Shown: piece after piece, positions 22,033-33,280 of the stretch
Position numbering within the stretch: position 1 is the first letter of the stretch
Layout of the letters: every line of letters starts with the position of its first letter
Origin: Paralithodes platypus
Lineage: Eukaryota; Arthropoda; Malacostraca; Decapoda; Lithodidae
Assembly: GCA_032716605.1 (NCBI GenBank)
Contig: CM064506.1
Coordinates: forward strand, 14,177,131 to 14,241,130
Reading direction: 5' to 3'
Length of the DNA stretch: 64,000 bases
Translations under genes and position numbers: made by a program
The notes under the pieces: model-generated
Told to the model about the DNA's origin: nothing
Database searches by the model: none
What the model saw: the letters and a program-made list of their open reading frames with translations, nothing else

Positions 22033-22378
22033 TTAAGGGAGCCCACTTCACTTTTTTCTCTTTCTCTCCCTCTCTCTTTGGCTTGTATCCATTCGGCCCC
22101 ATTCAGCCTACTGTTTTAAGACGTGTACCCCCATCCAGGTGTTAATATTTTCCTGGAGAACCAGCATATATATATTTTTGTTTTGACAGCAAGCCAAATT
22201 TGTAAATTTTTCGATAGAAAAATGTTTCCGGTGAAGCCGGATTTCTCCATACAATGCTGGCTCGCTAGGATGAAATTGACACCTGGATGTGGATAAACGT
22301 CTTAAAACAGTTGGCTGAATGGGGCCGAATGGATACAAGTCAGAGAAAGAGAGAAAGAGAGCAGGTGACCCCCCTTAA
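22033..22378. mobile_element. TTAA-A element, complete
   Basis: It lies between TTAA 22033-22036 and TTAA 22375-22378. The start GGGAGCCCACTTCAC and end AGCAGGTGACCCCCC differ slightly, but the arms pair over most of their length. A CCGGTGAAGCCGG hairpin and a TTTTTCGATAGAAAAA hairpin lie in the middle. Confidence 0.85.
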
Positions 22379-22493
22379 TCGTAATAAGGATGAGATTGAG
22401 AAGACACAGTAACAAAATCAAGTGTAAAAAAAAAAGGTATATATAATCATTGGGTAAAATAATATTGATAGTGGTTACCTTCCTCTCCTTACA

Positions 22494-22708
22494 TTAACCC
22501 ATTGAGTATCAGCGACGTGCGTTATATTTTATGCTAGCTATATTTAGACGATATTATGCAGCTTGGGAAGGATCTGTGGTAGTTAAAAGGGTTGGTTGAG
22601 ACAGTTTGAAGCCTTATTATTGATAGAGGTCCTTCCTAAGCTAAATAAAATCGTCTAACAGTTGCCAGAATATGATGCTAAAGATGTCACTGGTATTTTA
22701 CAGGTTAA
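22494..22708 (+). mobile_element. TTAA-C element, complete
   Basis: It has TTAA 22494-22497 and 22705-22708. The inner inverted segments GATTTTATTTAGCTTAGGAAGG-like and CAGCTTGGGAAGGA pair, so the element is itself a loose palindrome. Confidence 0.75.
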
Positions 22709-22934
22709 ATGGGTTTACTTGTCATTACTACTAACCTACTTTTATAAGAGTATATTATAATGGACACTTAAATTGCCATCTTCATGCCATTATAAACCCA
22801 TACTATTGTACAGCTATTTTACGAAACATTACTGCTAAATCACATGTTATTACGTTTTTAATTATACCATCCGTGTCTATGATTATAGCCTAGTCCTTCT
22901 TTCCCTCCCCCTCCCTCTCCCATATTCTTTGTTT

Positions 22935-22940
22935 TTGTCT

Positions 22941-22998
<58 letters not shown>

Positions 22999-23037
22999 TA
23001 GTTTTTGTCTCACCCTCCCTCTCTCTTTCTCTCTCTT

Positions 23038-23088
<51 letters not shown>

Positions 23089-23110
23089 CTAGTTTCCCCA
23101 CTTGCTATGA
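22935..23110 (+). repeat. (CT)n tracts
   Basis: Two (CT)n runs are separated by a partial duplicate TTAGTTTTTGTCTC. Confidence 0.9.
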
Positions 23111-23179
23111 CCTCTGCCCGTTACCTGAAGACTGAAAGTAAATGTCAGGTGAAAGAGAGAGAGGGTACCGGTAGTATGA

Positions 23180-23183
23180 GTGA

Positions 23184-23242
<59 letters not shown>

Positions 23243-23690
23243 CTGGTATATATATATATATAGAGAGAGAGAGAAAGAAGAGAGAGTGAGTGAGTAAGAA
23301 TGAGGGGAGGGGGAGGTTATAGATACATAGATACCGGTAGACACACAAATGGGTTGATAGTGATAGATAGCCAAATAGATAAGCAGATACTCGTAGATTA
23401 AACATACAGATAGATAGATAGATAGATAGATGGATAAATACTGTATATATATGGGCATAACATAATAGGCGTTTATAGACCACACGGTTATAGAAGGCGT
23501 ATGTAATATATCTACAGTTCATAAACAAAGAAAGATAGATCTATAGACACATTAGACATACCGTACAGAGAGACATGGGTAGGTAGACATAGAGACAGAC
23601 AGACAGCTAGATAGATAAGATAGATAGACAGATAGCTAGACAGATAGATAGAATAGATTAGATAGACAGATATAGGTTATAACATAATAG
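23180..23690 (+). repeat. (GT)n, (AT)n, (GA)n and (GATA)n
   Basis: Successive microsatellites. GCATAACATAATAGGCGTTT at 23454 and ATAACATAATAGGTGTTTAT at 23678 are a short direct repeat. Confidence 0.85.
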
Positions 23691-23759
23691 GTGTTTATTG
23701 AGCACACAGTTATAGCCTACCCTAAGGTTTACGTAATATATCTATGGTCCAAATACAAA

Positions 23760-25790
23760 AAGGGAGGAAGGGGAGAGAAGGGAGGGGAATACAAAGACAT
23801 GGAGGGAGGGATGGGAATACAAAGACAGGGAGGGAGGGAGGGAGGGAATACAAAGACAGGGAGGGAGGGAGGGAGGGCGAACAAAGACAGGGAGGGAGGG
23901 GAATACAAAGACAGGGAGGGAGGGAGGGAATACAAAGACAGGGAGGGAGGGCTGGGAATACAAGGACAGGGAGGGAGGGAGGAGAAAACAAAGAAAGGGA
24001 GGAAGGGAGGGAGGGGAATACAAAGACAGGGAGGGAGGGTAATACAAATAGAGGGAGGGATGGGAATACAAAGACAGGGAGGGAGGGATGGCAATACAAA
24101 GACAGGGAGGAAGGGATGGGAATACAAAGACAGGGAGGGACGGAGGGGAATACAAAGACAGGGAGGGAGGGATGGGAATACAAAGACAGGGAGGAAGGGA
24201 TGGGAATACAAAGACAGGGAGGGAGGGAGGAGAATACAAAGACAGGGAGGAAGGGATGGGAATACAAAGACAGGGAGGGAGGGATGGGAATACAAAGACA
24301 GGGAGGGAGGGAGGAGAATACAAAGACAGGGAGGAAGGGATGGGAATACAAAGACAGGGAGGGAGGGATGGGAATACAAAGACAGGGAGGAAGGGATGGG
24401 AATACAAAGACAGGGAGGGAGGGATGGGAATACAAAGACAGGGAGGGAGGGATGGGAATACAAAGACAGGGAGGGAGGGATGGGAATACAAGACAGGGAG
24501 GAAGGGATGGGAATACAAAGACAGGGAGGGAGGGAGGGGAATAATACAAAGACAGGGAGGGAGGGAGGGAATACAAAGACAGGGAGGGAGGGAGGGAATA
24601 CAACGACAGGGAGGAAGGGATGGGAATACAAAGACAGGTGAGGGAGGGAGGAGGGGCGGTTAACTAGGGAGGCAGAATACAAAGACAGGGAGGAAGGGAT
24701 GGGAATACAAAGACAGGGAGGGAGGGATGGGAATACAAAGACAGGGAGGGAGGGATGGGAATACAAAGACAGGGAGGAAGGGATGGGAATACAAAGACAG
24801 GGAGGGAGGGATGGGAATACAAAGACAGGGAGGGAGGGAGGAGAATACAAAGACAGGGAGGGAGGGAGGGGAATACAAAGACAGGGAGGGAGGGATGGGA
24901 ATACAAAGACAGGGAGGGAGGGAGGAGAATACAAAGACAGGGAGGGAGGGAGGGGATACAAAGACAGGGAGGGAGGGTAATACAAATAGAGGGAGGGATG
25001 GGAATACAAAGACAGGGAGGGAGGGAGGGGAATACAAAGACAGGGAGGGAGGGAGGGGAATACAAAGACAGGGAGGGAGGGAGGGCAATACAAAGACAGG
25101 GAGGGAGGGGGGAATACAAAGACAGGGAGGGAGGGAGGGGAATCAAAGACAGGGAGGGAGGGAAGGGAATACAAAGACAGGGAGGGAGGGAGGGGAATAC
25201 AAAGACAGGGAGGGAGGGAGGAGAATACAAAGACAGGGAGGGAGGGAGGGGATACACAGACAGGGAGGGAGGGATGGGAATACAAAGACAGGGAGGGAGG
25301 GGATACAAAGACAGGGAGGGAGGGGGTACAAAGACAGGGAGGGAGGAAGGGAATACAAAGACAGGGAGGGAGGGAGGGGAATACAGAGACAGGGAGGGAG
25401 GGGATACAAAGACAGGGAGGGAGGGAGGGGGTACAAAGACAGGGAGGGAGGGAGGGGGTACAAAGACGGGGGGGGAGGGGGGGGATACAAAAACAGGGAG
25501 GGAGGGGGGGGATACAAAGGCAGGGAGGGAGGGAGGGGATACAAAGGCAGGGAGGGAGGGAGGGGATACAAAGACAGGGAGGGAGGGAGGGGATACAAAG
25601 ACAGGGAGGGAGGGGATACAAAGACAGGGAGGGAGGGAGGGGAATACAAAGACAGGGAGGGAGGGGATACAAAGACAGGGAGGGAGGGAGGGGATACAAA
25701 GACAGGGAGGGAGGAGATACAAAGACAGGGAGGGAGGAGATACAAAGAGAGGAAGGGAGGGGATACAAAGACAGGGAGGGAGGTTCAGAT
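23760..25790 (+). repeat. 28-bp minisatellite array, about 2 kb, G-quadruplex motif per unit
   Basis: The unit is GGAATACAAAGACA plus GGGAGGGAGGGATG, about 70 copies. Variants lack two or four bases or swap GGGATG for GGGAAG or GGGGAG. A short disruption lies at 24640-24675. Long open frames in several frames on both strands (up to 679 codons) arise only because the unit lacks stops. Related pieces recur at 26243-26330 and 27690-27775. Confidence 0.95.
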
Positions 25791-25929
25791 GAAGTATTGA
25801 GGGATAAGCCTTTACAACGGCACCTCGTATTTACATTCTACTTTTCCTATTTTTCTGAAGCGTGTAGAGAGGGGAGAAGGGGTGTTGGAGAGAGAGGAAG
25901 CAGTTGGAGTGGCTTTGTTATGTGTGTTT

Positions 25930-26092
25930 AGTCTGTATACGTCGTCAGGATGTTCCCTGACTGGGTGCGAGCATGTGAAACATGCTAGGACGTACTACCA
26001 CACCCACTAAATGTCCGCCGTGGCAGGGATTCGATCCCGGGTCTTGCAGATTCACACGTGAGCGTGCTCACCACTCGACCACCACGGCTCCT
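25930..26092 (-). mobile_element. tRNA-derived SINE, head with full acceptor stem
   Basis: On the minus strand 26088-26017 starts GCCGTGG and ends CCACGGC, a perfect 7-bp acceptor stem around a 72-nt tRNA-like body with B-box GGGATCGAATCCC. No proper anticodon stem forms, so it is a SINE head rather than a working tRNA. The body runs on to about 25930 (CAGACTAAACACACATAAC). Confidence 0.6.
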
Positions 26093-26106
26093 CTCAGTAT
26101 TATTAT

Positions 26107-26240
26107 GTTCCCTCCACCAACGAACTTTACTTCTAAATTCAATTAATGAAATCAACAGATACATGTGGCAGTCCAGGGATTCGAACCTAGGATGCTCACA
26201 CCGAAATTCAGTGCATTTATCCATTGCGCTACGAAGGAGG
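26107..26240 (-). mobile_element. tRNA-derived SINE, family S2, copy 2
   Basis: This is the reverse copy of the element at 1772-1900: B-box GGTTCGAATCC, then CCACATGTATCTGTTGATTT and an end with ACATAATAAT. It lies head-adjacent to minisatellite sequence at 26243. Confidence 0.7.
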
Positions 26241-26242
26241 GA

Positions 26243-26365
26243 GTTGAATACAAAGACAGGGAGGGAGGGAGGGAGGGAGGGAGGGAGGTAGGGAGGGAGG
26301 GAGGGAGGAAGGGGAATACAAAGACAGGTAGTAGGAGGGAGGAGGGAGGAGGGGGGGAGGTACAC
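26243..26365 (+). repeat. Satellite piece of the 28-bp array
   Basis: One or two GAATACAAAGACAGG units are followed by (GGGA)n, separated from the main array by two SINEs. Confidence 0.75.
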
Positions 26366-26559
26366 TGTAAATAATCAAATGAATAAAAGGGTACCGGTAT
26401 ACACAGGTATATACAAACATTGGGTACCGGTAACCTATATTGTTTTTTATTTATCTGGCTATCCTTGTAATAGATGGGTTTATTACCATCAATATACCGG
26501 TATCTTTAACAGAGGGCGGGTTTACTTATTGGTCGATATATTTATTTATACATTATCAT

Positions 26560-26795
26560 TTTAGTTTCCTCCCTAGACCTCCATCAAGGTTATAAAATAC
26601 ATCCCCAAAAATGCCTTTCTAGATTAATGTGTAAATTTTTCGGTAGACAAATGTCCCTGCCGAAGGCCGATTCCTCCTTAACTACAGGCTTGCTATCGCT
26701 CGCCAGGAATAAATCTACACCTAAGAAAGTCTTAATACTAACAAAGAAATGGGGCGAAAAGTCTTAAAATCGCCAAACTAATGAGCCGCCATATT
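26560..26795 (-). mobile_element. TTAA-B element, right end missing
   Basis: It runs from TTTCCTCCCTAGACCTCC to TTAAAATCGCCAAACTAATG. Stem bases have drifted (CCCTGCCGAAGGCCG). Confidence 0.7.
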
Positions 26796-26894
26796 GTTTC
26801 TGACTCCCTGGACCCTCTATGTCACCACTCTCTATATAAAGGCACTCTAGGTCCAACTAACTTTCATAACTACTTCTGTTCAGGTACGAAGGGG

Positions 26895-27165
26895 TAACGA
26901 ATATAAAGACTGGTATAGGGAGGGAGGGGGAGGGGGGAGACAAATACGGGAGAGGGAGAGACAAATATAGGAGAGAGGGGGAGGGAGGGATGGAGGGAGA
27001 CACCGAAATGAGAAGGATGGAGGGAAGGGGAGTGGAAGGGACGGAAGGGTAGATTAAGGGAATAGGATATGATGGGAGGGGTAGATTAGATAAAGAGAGA
27101 GAGAGAAAGAGAAAGAGAGAGGGATGCCATGAGATACAACCAGAGGGAGGTAATCTAGGAAGGGG
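26895..27165 (+). repeat. GGGA/GAGA-rich low-complexity tract
   Basis: It is a purine-rich tract with ACAAATACGGGAGAGG-type units and AAAGAGAGAG runs. Confidence 0.7.
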
Positions 27166-27167
27166 GC

Positions 27168-27417
27168 ATAATAATAATAATAATAATAATAGTTCTTAAA
27201 GCTAGCGCATGCTAAGCTAGCTAAGGATAGCTCAATAAGGCCGATTAGGCGTATTTCCATTGGGGTCCTGTACTACTACCCCATCCCTTTGCTCATGAGG
27301 GATGGTAACGACTCAGTGCTTGTGAAAAATCTTTAATGCGCCGAGCGTGGGCGCGAACCCGGGCCTTCTGGGTGGAAGTCCGAGACGCTAGTCACTACAC
27401 CAAGCAAGCCGCTTGGC
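27168..27417 (-). mobile_element. Complete tRNA-derived SINE with (TTA)n tail
   Basis: It is read on the minus strand from CTGCCAAGCGGC. The A-box TGGTGTAGTGACTAGCG is at 27403-27387 and the B-box GGGTTCGCGCCC at 27360-27349. A body of about 150 bp follows, then a (TTA)8-type tail at 27191-27168. Total length is about 250 bp, typical of a full SINE. It interrupts a GGGAGG-rich minisatellite. Confidence 0.7.
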
Positions 27418-27785
27418 AGGGAGGGATGTAATGTGGGAGGGAGGTAATGTGGGAGGAAGGGAGGTTATGTGGGTAGGAAGGGAGGGAGGTTATGTGGGTA
27501 GGAAGGGAGGGAGGTAATGTGGGAGGAATGGAGGGAGGTAATGTGGTAGGAAGGTGGGTCCAAAGGGAGGTAATGAGGGAAGGAGGAAGGTGGGTAGGAA
27601 GGGAGGGAGGTAATGTGGTAGGAAGGTGGGTCCAAAGGGAGGTACGGTAATGAGGGAGGGAGGAAGGTGGGTAGGAAGGGAGGGATAAGTTAGATACAAA
27701 GGCAGGGAGGGAGGGAGGGAGGGGATACAAAGACAGGGAGGGAGGGGATACAAAGACAGGGAGGAAATAGGATACAGCAAGAGGG
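27418..27785 (+). repeat. GTGGGAGGAAGG minisatellite and 28-bp-array remnants
   Basis: TAATGTGGGAGGAAGGGAGG units occur with two longer duplicated blocks (GTAGGAAGGTGGGTCCAAAG twice), ending in GATACAAAGACAGGGAGGG units of the neighbouring array type. Confidence 0.8.
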
Positions 27786-27959
27786 AGGGATGGAGAGTCA
27801 TAAAGAGACAAACAGGTTACGAAGAGAGAGAGATTTACATAGTTTTACATATATACACTGACCACACAGACCTCACGATCCCAGCAAGGTGGTCAGGACT
27901 AAATTCTAGTAGAGATAGCTAACCCGAGAGTAAGGGACAGTGGAAGGAAAGGATAGCAA

Positions 27960-28307
27960 AGAAGAAGAAGAAGAAGAAGAGAGGAGAGAGAGGGGGGGGG
28001 GGGAATGGAAGGGAGAGAGTTTTCTGCTCCACATCTTCCAAGGTCTTTGTAACGGTCAGTCTTCCTGCCTCCTACCCTTCTCTCTCTCTCCCTCTCCCTT
28101 TCCCTCTCTGCCTCTCTCTCTCTCTCTCTCTCCCTCTCTCTCCCTTTCCCCCTTTCCCTCTCCCTCTTACACACACACACACTCTCTCTCTCTCTCTCTC
28201 TCTCTCCTTGTGGGTGCCCGCGCGCGTAATTTGTTATTAATTTTGCTCATGTCTATTAAAAATCTATTATAAATATAGTGTATTCTCTCTCTTCTGTCTT
28301 CTCTCCT

Positions 28308-28363
<56 letters not shown>

Positions 28364-28460
28364 GCTGTCCCTTCCACCTTCCACCTTGGATGATTCCAGT
28401 GTTATTCCTCCCTCTCCACCCCCCCCCCCCTTCTCTCTTTATCTATCTATCTATCCATCT
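27960..28460 (+). repeat. Pyrimidine microsatellites
   Basis: (AAG)n at 27961-27980, then (CT)n-rich stretches at 28080-28205 and 28310-28362. CGGCTGTCCCTTCC occurs twice (28363 and 28470). Confidence 0.85.
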
Positions 28461-28799
28461 CTCTCTCCCCGGCTGTCCCTTCCTCAACGCTACTCTCGCC
28501 CTCCTATCACTTTCCCTCGCAGCAGACTAGGTGGACATAATATCGATATAGCTGAGACTAATGGATGATGCTGATTAGGTGTAATAGGTTGTGACGATAT
28601 ACCTGGACATTTACCTGGACATTATGTTTATACAGATTATACGGTAATTAGGTTGACGCCATCTCCACCACTCTACTCCCTCTCCCCCACCACCACTCCC
28701 TCCCCCCCCACCACCACTTCTACCTCCACTTCTCCCCTCCACCTCACCCCACCACCACTCCCTCCCCTTCCATCACTTCTACCCCCCCCCCCCCCCCAC

Positions 28800-29400
28800 C
28801 CCCCCCCCCTTACCTCCCTTGTATCCCCCCAACCACTTTTATCCCCCCACTTTCCCGCCCCCCCCACCTCCCTCCAGCCCCATTTATTTCCTTAGCCTCC
28901 CTTGTATCCCCCCCTACGACTTCTACCCCCCTTCCCCAGCCCCATTTATTCCGTAGCCTCCCTTGTATCCCCCCCACGACTTCTACCCCCCCCCCCTTCC
29001 CCCATTTATTTCCTTAGCCTCCCTTGTATCCCCCCCCCACTTCTACCCCCTTCCCCCCCCCATTTATTTCCTTAGCCTCCCTTGTATCCCCCCCACGACT
29101 TCGACCCCCCCTTCCCCAGCCCATTTATTTCCTTACCCTCTCTTGTGTCCGCGCCCACGACTTCTACCCCCCTCCCCAGCCCCATTATTTCCTTAGCCAA
29201 CCTTGTATCCCCCCCACGACTTCTACCCCCCTTCCCCAGCCCCAGTTATTTCCCTAGCCTCCCTTGTATCCCCCCCCACCACTTTACCCCCCTTCCCCAG
29301 CCCCATTGTTTCCGTAGCCTCCCTTGTATCCCCCCCCCCCACCACTTCTACCCCCCCTCCCGTAGCCCCACCCTTAGACTCCCTTGTATCCCCCCTCCCC
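28800..29400 (+). repeat. About 60-bp C-rich minisatellite
   Basis: Roughly nine units contain CCCATTTATTTCCTTAGCCT, CCCTTGTATCCCCCC and ACTTCTACCCCCC, with variable C runs. Confidence 0.9.
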
Positions 29401-29519
29401 CCCGCTCTCTCCCCCCCCCCCCCCTCCCCCTTCCACCTCCCTTTTACCCTTTGTATTCCATTTGTCCTTCCTTATCGCTTCCTTCCTTTATTACCCTTTG
29501 TCATCTATTCCCTCCATTT

Positions 29520-29745
<226 letters not shown>

Positions 29746-29884
29746 TATCTTAATCTACCTTCCCTCTAGTTATGGATACCAATACAAAACTACCCCAGAA
29801 ATATTGCTAGAATTAAGTTGCCTGAAAGAAACTGTGTGGTTTCGCCTTTAATGGGATAGTGGCTGTGTTCTGTTGGTAGGTTCA

Positions 29885-30222
29885 TTCAGGTATTTGTTTA
29901 TTTATTAATTTCCTCGCTAGACCTCCATCAAGCTTAGAAAAACACCCCCTGGACCCCCCCCCCCCCCTTCAAGATAAATTTGTACATTTTTCGGTAGCTG
30001 GTTCCTCATAAATTTTGAGGATTGCTATCGCTGGCCAGAGAAAAATCGACACCTCAATAGCACGAAAAGTCTTAAATTTGACAACGAAATGGGGGCGAAA
30101 GGTCTTAAAATCGCCAAACTAATGGGTCGAACATCTTAAAATCTAAAAACGAATGGGGCTAAACACGAGGGAGAATGGGGGGGGGGGGGGGGGGGGCAGA
30201 AAAACGCCCCATCTCCCCTTAA
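29885..30222 (-). mobile_element. TTAA-B element with poly-C and poly-G expansions
   Basis: It ends CGCCCCATCTCCCCTTAA (30222). Homopolymer runs have expanded at both C- or G-rich positions (29955-29968 and 30177-30197). The GC hairpin is deleted in this copy. Confidence 0.75.
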
Positions 30223-30287
30223 GGAGGAGGAGGAAGAGGGGAGGGAACAGATTACAGTTTACCTCCCAACACGAGTCTACCTGATAG

Positions 30288-30368
30288 GTCTATTGGCGAT
30301 TTTAAGACCTTTCGCCCCATTTCGTTGTCAATTTTAAGACCTTTCGTGCTATTTGGGTGTCGATTTTT
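30288..30368 (+). mobile_element. TTAA-B fragment
   Basis: It consists of ATTTTAAGACCTTTCGCCCC through GGGTGTCGATTTTTC only, and is joined directly to an oppositely oriented element. Confidence 0.6.
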
Positions 30369-30369
30369 C

Positions 30370-30665
30370 TATGTATTCATTCATGTATTTATTTATTAAT
30401 TCATTCCCTCGCTAGACCTTCATCAAGCTTAGAAAAACACCCCCTGGACCCTCCTTTCAAGATAAATTTGTACATTTTTCAGTAGAAAATTTTTCCGGCC
30501 GAAGGCCGCGTTCCTCTTAAAATTTCAGGCTCGCTATCGCTCGCCAGGAAGAAATCGACACCTGGATGGGGATAAACGTCTTAAAACAGTTGGCTGAATG
30601 GGGCTGAATGGATACAAGCCAGAGAAAGAGAGAAAAGGAGAGAAAGATAATAAAAAGCCGGTGAA
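30370..30665 (-). mobile_element. Chimeric element, B left half and A right half
   Basis: From 30400 to about 30530 it is B (CTAGACCTTCATCAAGC, CCGGCCGAAGGCCG). After the shared GCTCGCTATCGCTCGCCAGG it continues as A (CACCTGGATGGGGATAAACG, GGCTGAATGGGGCTGAATGG, CAAGCCAGAGAAAGAGAG). Confidence 0.75.
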
Positions 30666-30903
30666 GGAGGAGAAAATATTAGTTTACCCCACAACACGAG
30701 CGCCTTTTCCTTCAACACTGGTCTGGCAGCTTATGAGGTCAACATTTAAACGTTTTCGGTCACCTAAATTCATCTAACATCAGTCTTGCGTCCGATACCA
30801 GGGTAAAATATTCCAGAAATGTTGCCAGAAACATTGTGATCATCGAATGTTGACTATAAAAGCTCTCGTGTGATACCGGCTGTACCTCACAACACAAGCT
30901 TAC
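30666..30903. other. Unassigned stretch
   Basis: No repeat or coding signal was recognised between two TTAA elements. Confidence 0.4.
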
Positions 30904-31290
30904 TTAAGGGGGGTGACCTGTTTTTGTTCTGTCCTTTTCTAGCTTTCTCTGGCTTGTATCCATTTGGCCCCATTCAGCCTACTGTTTTAAGACGTTTATC
31001 TCCATCCAGGTGTCAATTTTTTACTGGTGAGCGGTAGCGAGCCAGCATATTTTTTATTTTTGTTTGACAGCAGGCTAAATTTGTACATTTTTCGATAGAA
31101 AAATATCTCCGGCGAAGCCGGATTTCTTCATATAATGCTGGCTCGCTATCGCTCGCCAGGAAGAAATCGACACCTAGATGGGGATAAACGTCTTAAAATA
31201 GTTGGCTGAATGGGGCCGAATGGATACAAGCCATAGAAAGAGAGAAAAGGACAGAAATAAAAAAAAACAGGTCCCCCCCCCCCCCCTTAA
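30904..31290. mobile_element. TTAA-A element, complete
   Basis: The bounds are TTAA 30904-30907 and 31287-31290. Both termini are of the GGGGGGTGACC / GGTCCCCCC type, unlike copies that begin GGGAGCCCACC, so two terminal variants exist in the family. A poly-C run has expanded at the right end. Confidence 0.85.
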
Positions 31291-31399
31291 TAGGATTTGG
31301 CTCATAATTGTCTTTTCTCTTCGTATATATGTTTGGAACTAAGCTATAAAGATGATACGTTCTTTTAGGTCTACACTTTTCTTACATTTCGACGCATAT

Positions 31400-31400
31400 C

Positions 31401-31434
<34 letters not shown>

Positions 31435-31586
31435 CGGCATTGTGCAAGGTTTATTATATTTTTTCACCAACCAACTTCCCTTCCCTGTTCTTGCTCTGTC
31501 TTCAGTCCCCCCCCCCCCCCCCCGCCCAATGAAAAAAAGGGGGAAAACTAAAAACAATAGGAAAAGTGGGGATTGGGCCTGAGTAA

Positions 31587-31651
<65 letters not shown>

Positions 31652-31655
31652 ACGT
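31400..31655 (+). repeat. Poly-T, poly-C and (GATA)n
   Basis: Poly-T at 31405-31434, poly-C at 31507-31523 and (GATA)16 at 31587-31650. Confidence 0.95.
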
Positions 31656-31768
31656 TACTGCTAAACTCAATTAATGAAATCAACAAATACATGTGGCACT
31701 CCAAGGACTCGAACCTAGGATACTCACACCGAAATTCCTTGCACTTACGCATTACGCTATCAAGACAG
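31655..31768 (-). mobile_element. tRNA-derived SINE, family S2, copy 3
   Basis: This third copy of the 1772-1900 family has B-box GGTTCGAGTCC on the minus strand and the same body. The (GATA)n run at 31587-31650 abuts its 3-prime side. Confidence 0.7.
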
Positions 31769-31819
31769 TTTACAGACACATTCCCGGCGCAGTATATTGA
31801 ACCAAGCCATTTCTACATT

Positions 31820-31905
31820 TAACCCCTTCTGTTCCGACGACGTCATTTAAACTTGACTCTGGATATTATTAGACTATTTTATTCAGTTTCAAAAAGGATT
31901 CTAGC
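31820..31905 (+). mobile_element. C-type fragment
   Basis: TTAACCCCTTCTGTTCCGAC and TTATTAGACTATTTTATTCAG are the left part only. Confidence 0.4.
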
Positions 31906-31961
31906 AATTAAGGGAGCCCAGACGGTATTGTGCAGCATAATTTACTGGTTCGGCTCAATGG

Positions 31962-32290
31962 TTTAAGGAAGGGGTTTAGTTTGCTCTCTAAACCTCCATC
32001 AAACTTAAGAAAACACCCACAAGACCCCCCTTCGATATAAAGGTGTAGATTTTTCGGTAGAAAAATTTCTCGGCCAAAGGCCGATTCCTCTTTAAATACA
32101 GGCTCGCTATCGTTCGCCAGGAAAAATATCGACACTTAAATGGTACGAAAGGTTTTAATATTGGCAAAGAAATGGGGTAAAAGGTCGGAAAATCGCCAAA
32201 CTAATGGGGCGAATGTCTTGAAATCTCATAACTAATAGGGCTAAACATGAGGGAGGAGGAGGACTCGAAAAACCAACTGCCTCCCCTTAA
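31962..32290 (-). mobile_element. TTAA-B element, complete
   Basis: The bounds are TTTAAGGAAGGGG at 31962 and CTCCCCTTAA at 32290. The insertion-prone site is empty here and reads CATCAAACTTAAGAAAAC. Confidence 0.8.
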
Positions 32291-32339
32291 CAGGCTTCGA
32301 GCTATCACACTTAACCCTTTTTACTACCACATACCCTTC

Positions 32340-32524
32340 TTAACCCTCTGAGTACCAGCGACGTGGGTTATAATTTGTTCTAGCTCTATTTAGTATTGTG
32401 CAGCTTAGCAAGGATCTGTGGTAGTTAAAAGGGTTGGTGGAGATAGTTTGAAGCTTTTTTTTTTTTTTTTTGCTAGAGGTCCTTCCTAAGCTGAATACAG
32501 TCGTCAAATGGTTGCCAGAATATG
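32340..32524 (+). mobile_element. TTAA-C element fused to B
   Basis: It begins TTAACCCTCTGAGTACCAGC (32340). Instead of its right end, it runs straight into the middle of a B element after TTGCCAGAATATGAA. Confidence 0.65.
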
Positions 32525-32740
32525 AAGGCCGGTTCCTTCTAAAATTAGAGGCTCGCTTTCGCTCGCCAGGAAACAATCTACACCTAAAGGGCACGAAAGG
32601 TCTTGATATTAATAACAAAATGAGGCGAAAGGTCTCAAAATCGCCAAACTAACGGAACGAACGTCTTCAAACCTCAAAGCTAATATGCTAAACATGAGGG
32701 AGAAGGAGGTCCAGAAAAAGCGAGCACTGGTCATTTAATA
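32525..32740 (-). mobile_element. TTAA-B right half fused to a C element
   Basis: The B sequence starts abruptly within the hairpin (GGCCGGTTCCTTCTAAAATT) immediately after ATATGAA of a C element. Confidence 0.7.
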
Positions 32741-32794
32741 TACGGAATTCCATTAATACTTAAATTGGATCACATGTTATACCAAAATACAGCC

Positions 32795-33130
32795 TTAAGG
32801 GGAGATTTCCACTTGAGGGATTTTTTTCTAGACCCCTTTCTCCCTCATGTTTAGCCCCATTGCTTTTGATATTGTAAAACGTTCACCCCATTAGTTTAGC
32901 GATTTTAAGAACTTTCGCCCCATTTCTGTCAATTTTAAGACCTTTCGTACCATTTGGGTGTCGATTTTTTCCTGGCGAGCGATAGCGAGCCTGTAATTTA
33001 AGAGGAAACGGTCTTCGACCGGGACATTTTTCTACCGAAAAATGTACAAATCAATCTTGAAAGGGGGTCAAGGGGGTGTAATTTTAAGTTTGATGGAAGT
33101 CTTGGGAACATGCTAAAAACCTCCCCTTAA
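32795..33130 (+). mobile_element. TTAA-B element, complete, with compensated hairpin
   Basis: It has TTAA 32795-32798 and 33127-33130, with TIRs TTAAGGGGAG and CTCCCCTTAA. The hairpin is CGGTC-TTC-GACCG (33009-33021), where both strands of the stem differ from the usual CGGCC/GGCCG. Confidence 0.85.
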
Positions 33131-33280
33131 ACACTGGCTGGCCTTATAAGTAGCAATAATTTGTTATATATATTTGTTTTTAAATTACTGGTATATAATT
33201 TAGTCTATCGCAGAACTTTGGCATAATTATATTGACTTCAGAACACTTCACGATAATCTGGCTTTTATAACTCTTTTAGA

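Noticed and set aside
23729..25768. Open frames of up to 679 codons over the 28-bp array
   Set aside because: They follow purely from stop-free repeat units, exist on both strands and in several frames, and have no start context or domains.
26017..26088. Functional tRNA gene on the minus strand
   Set aside because: The acceptor stem and B-box are good but no anticodon stem forms, and SINE sequence continues after it.
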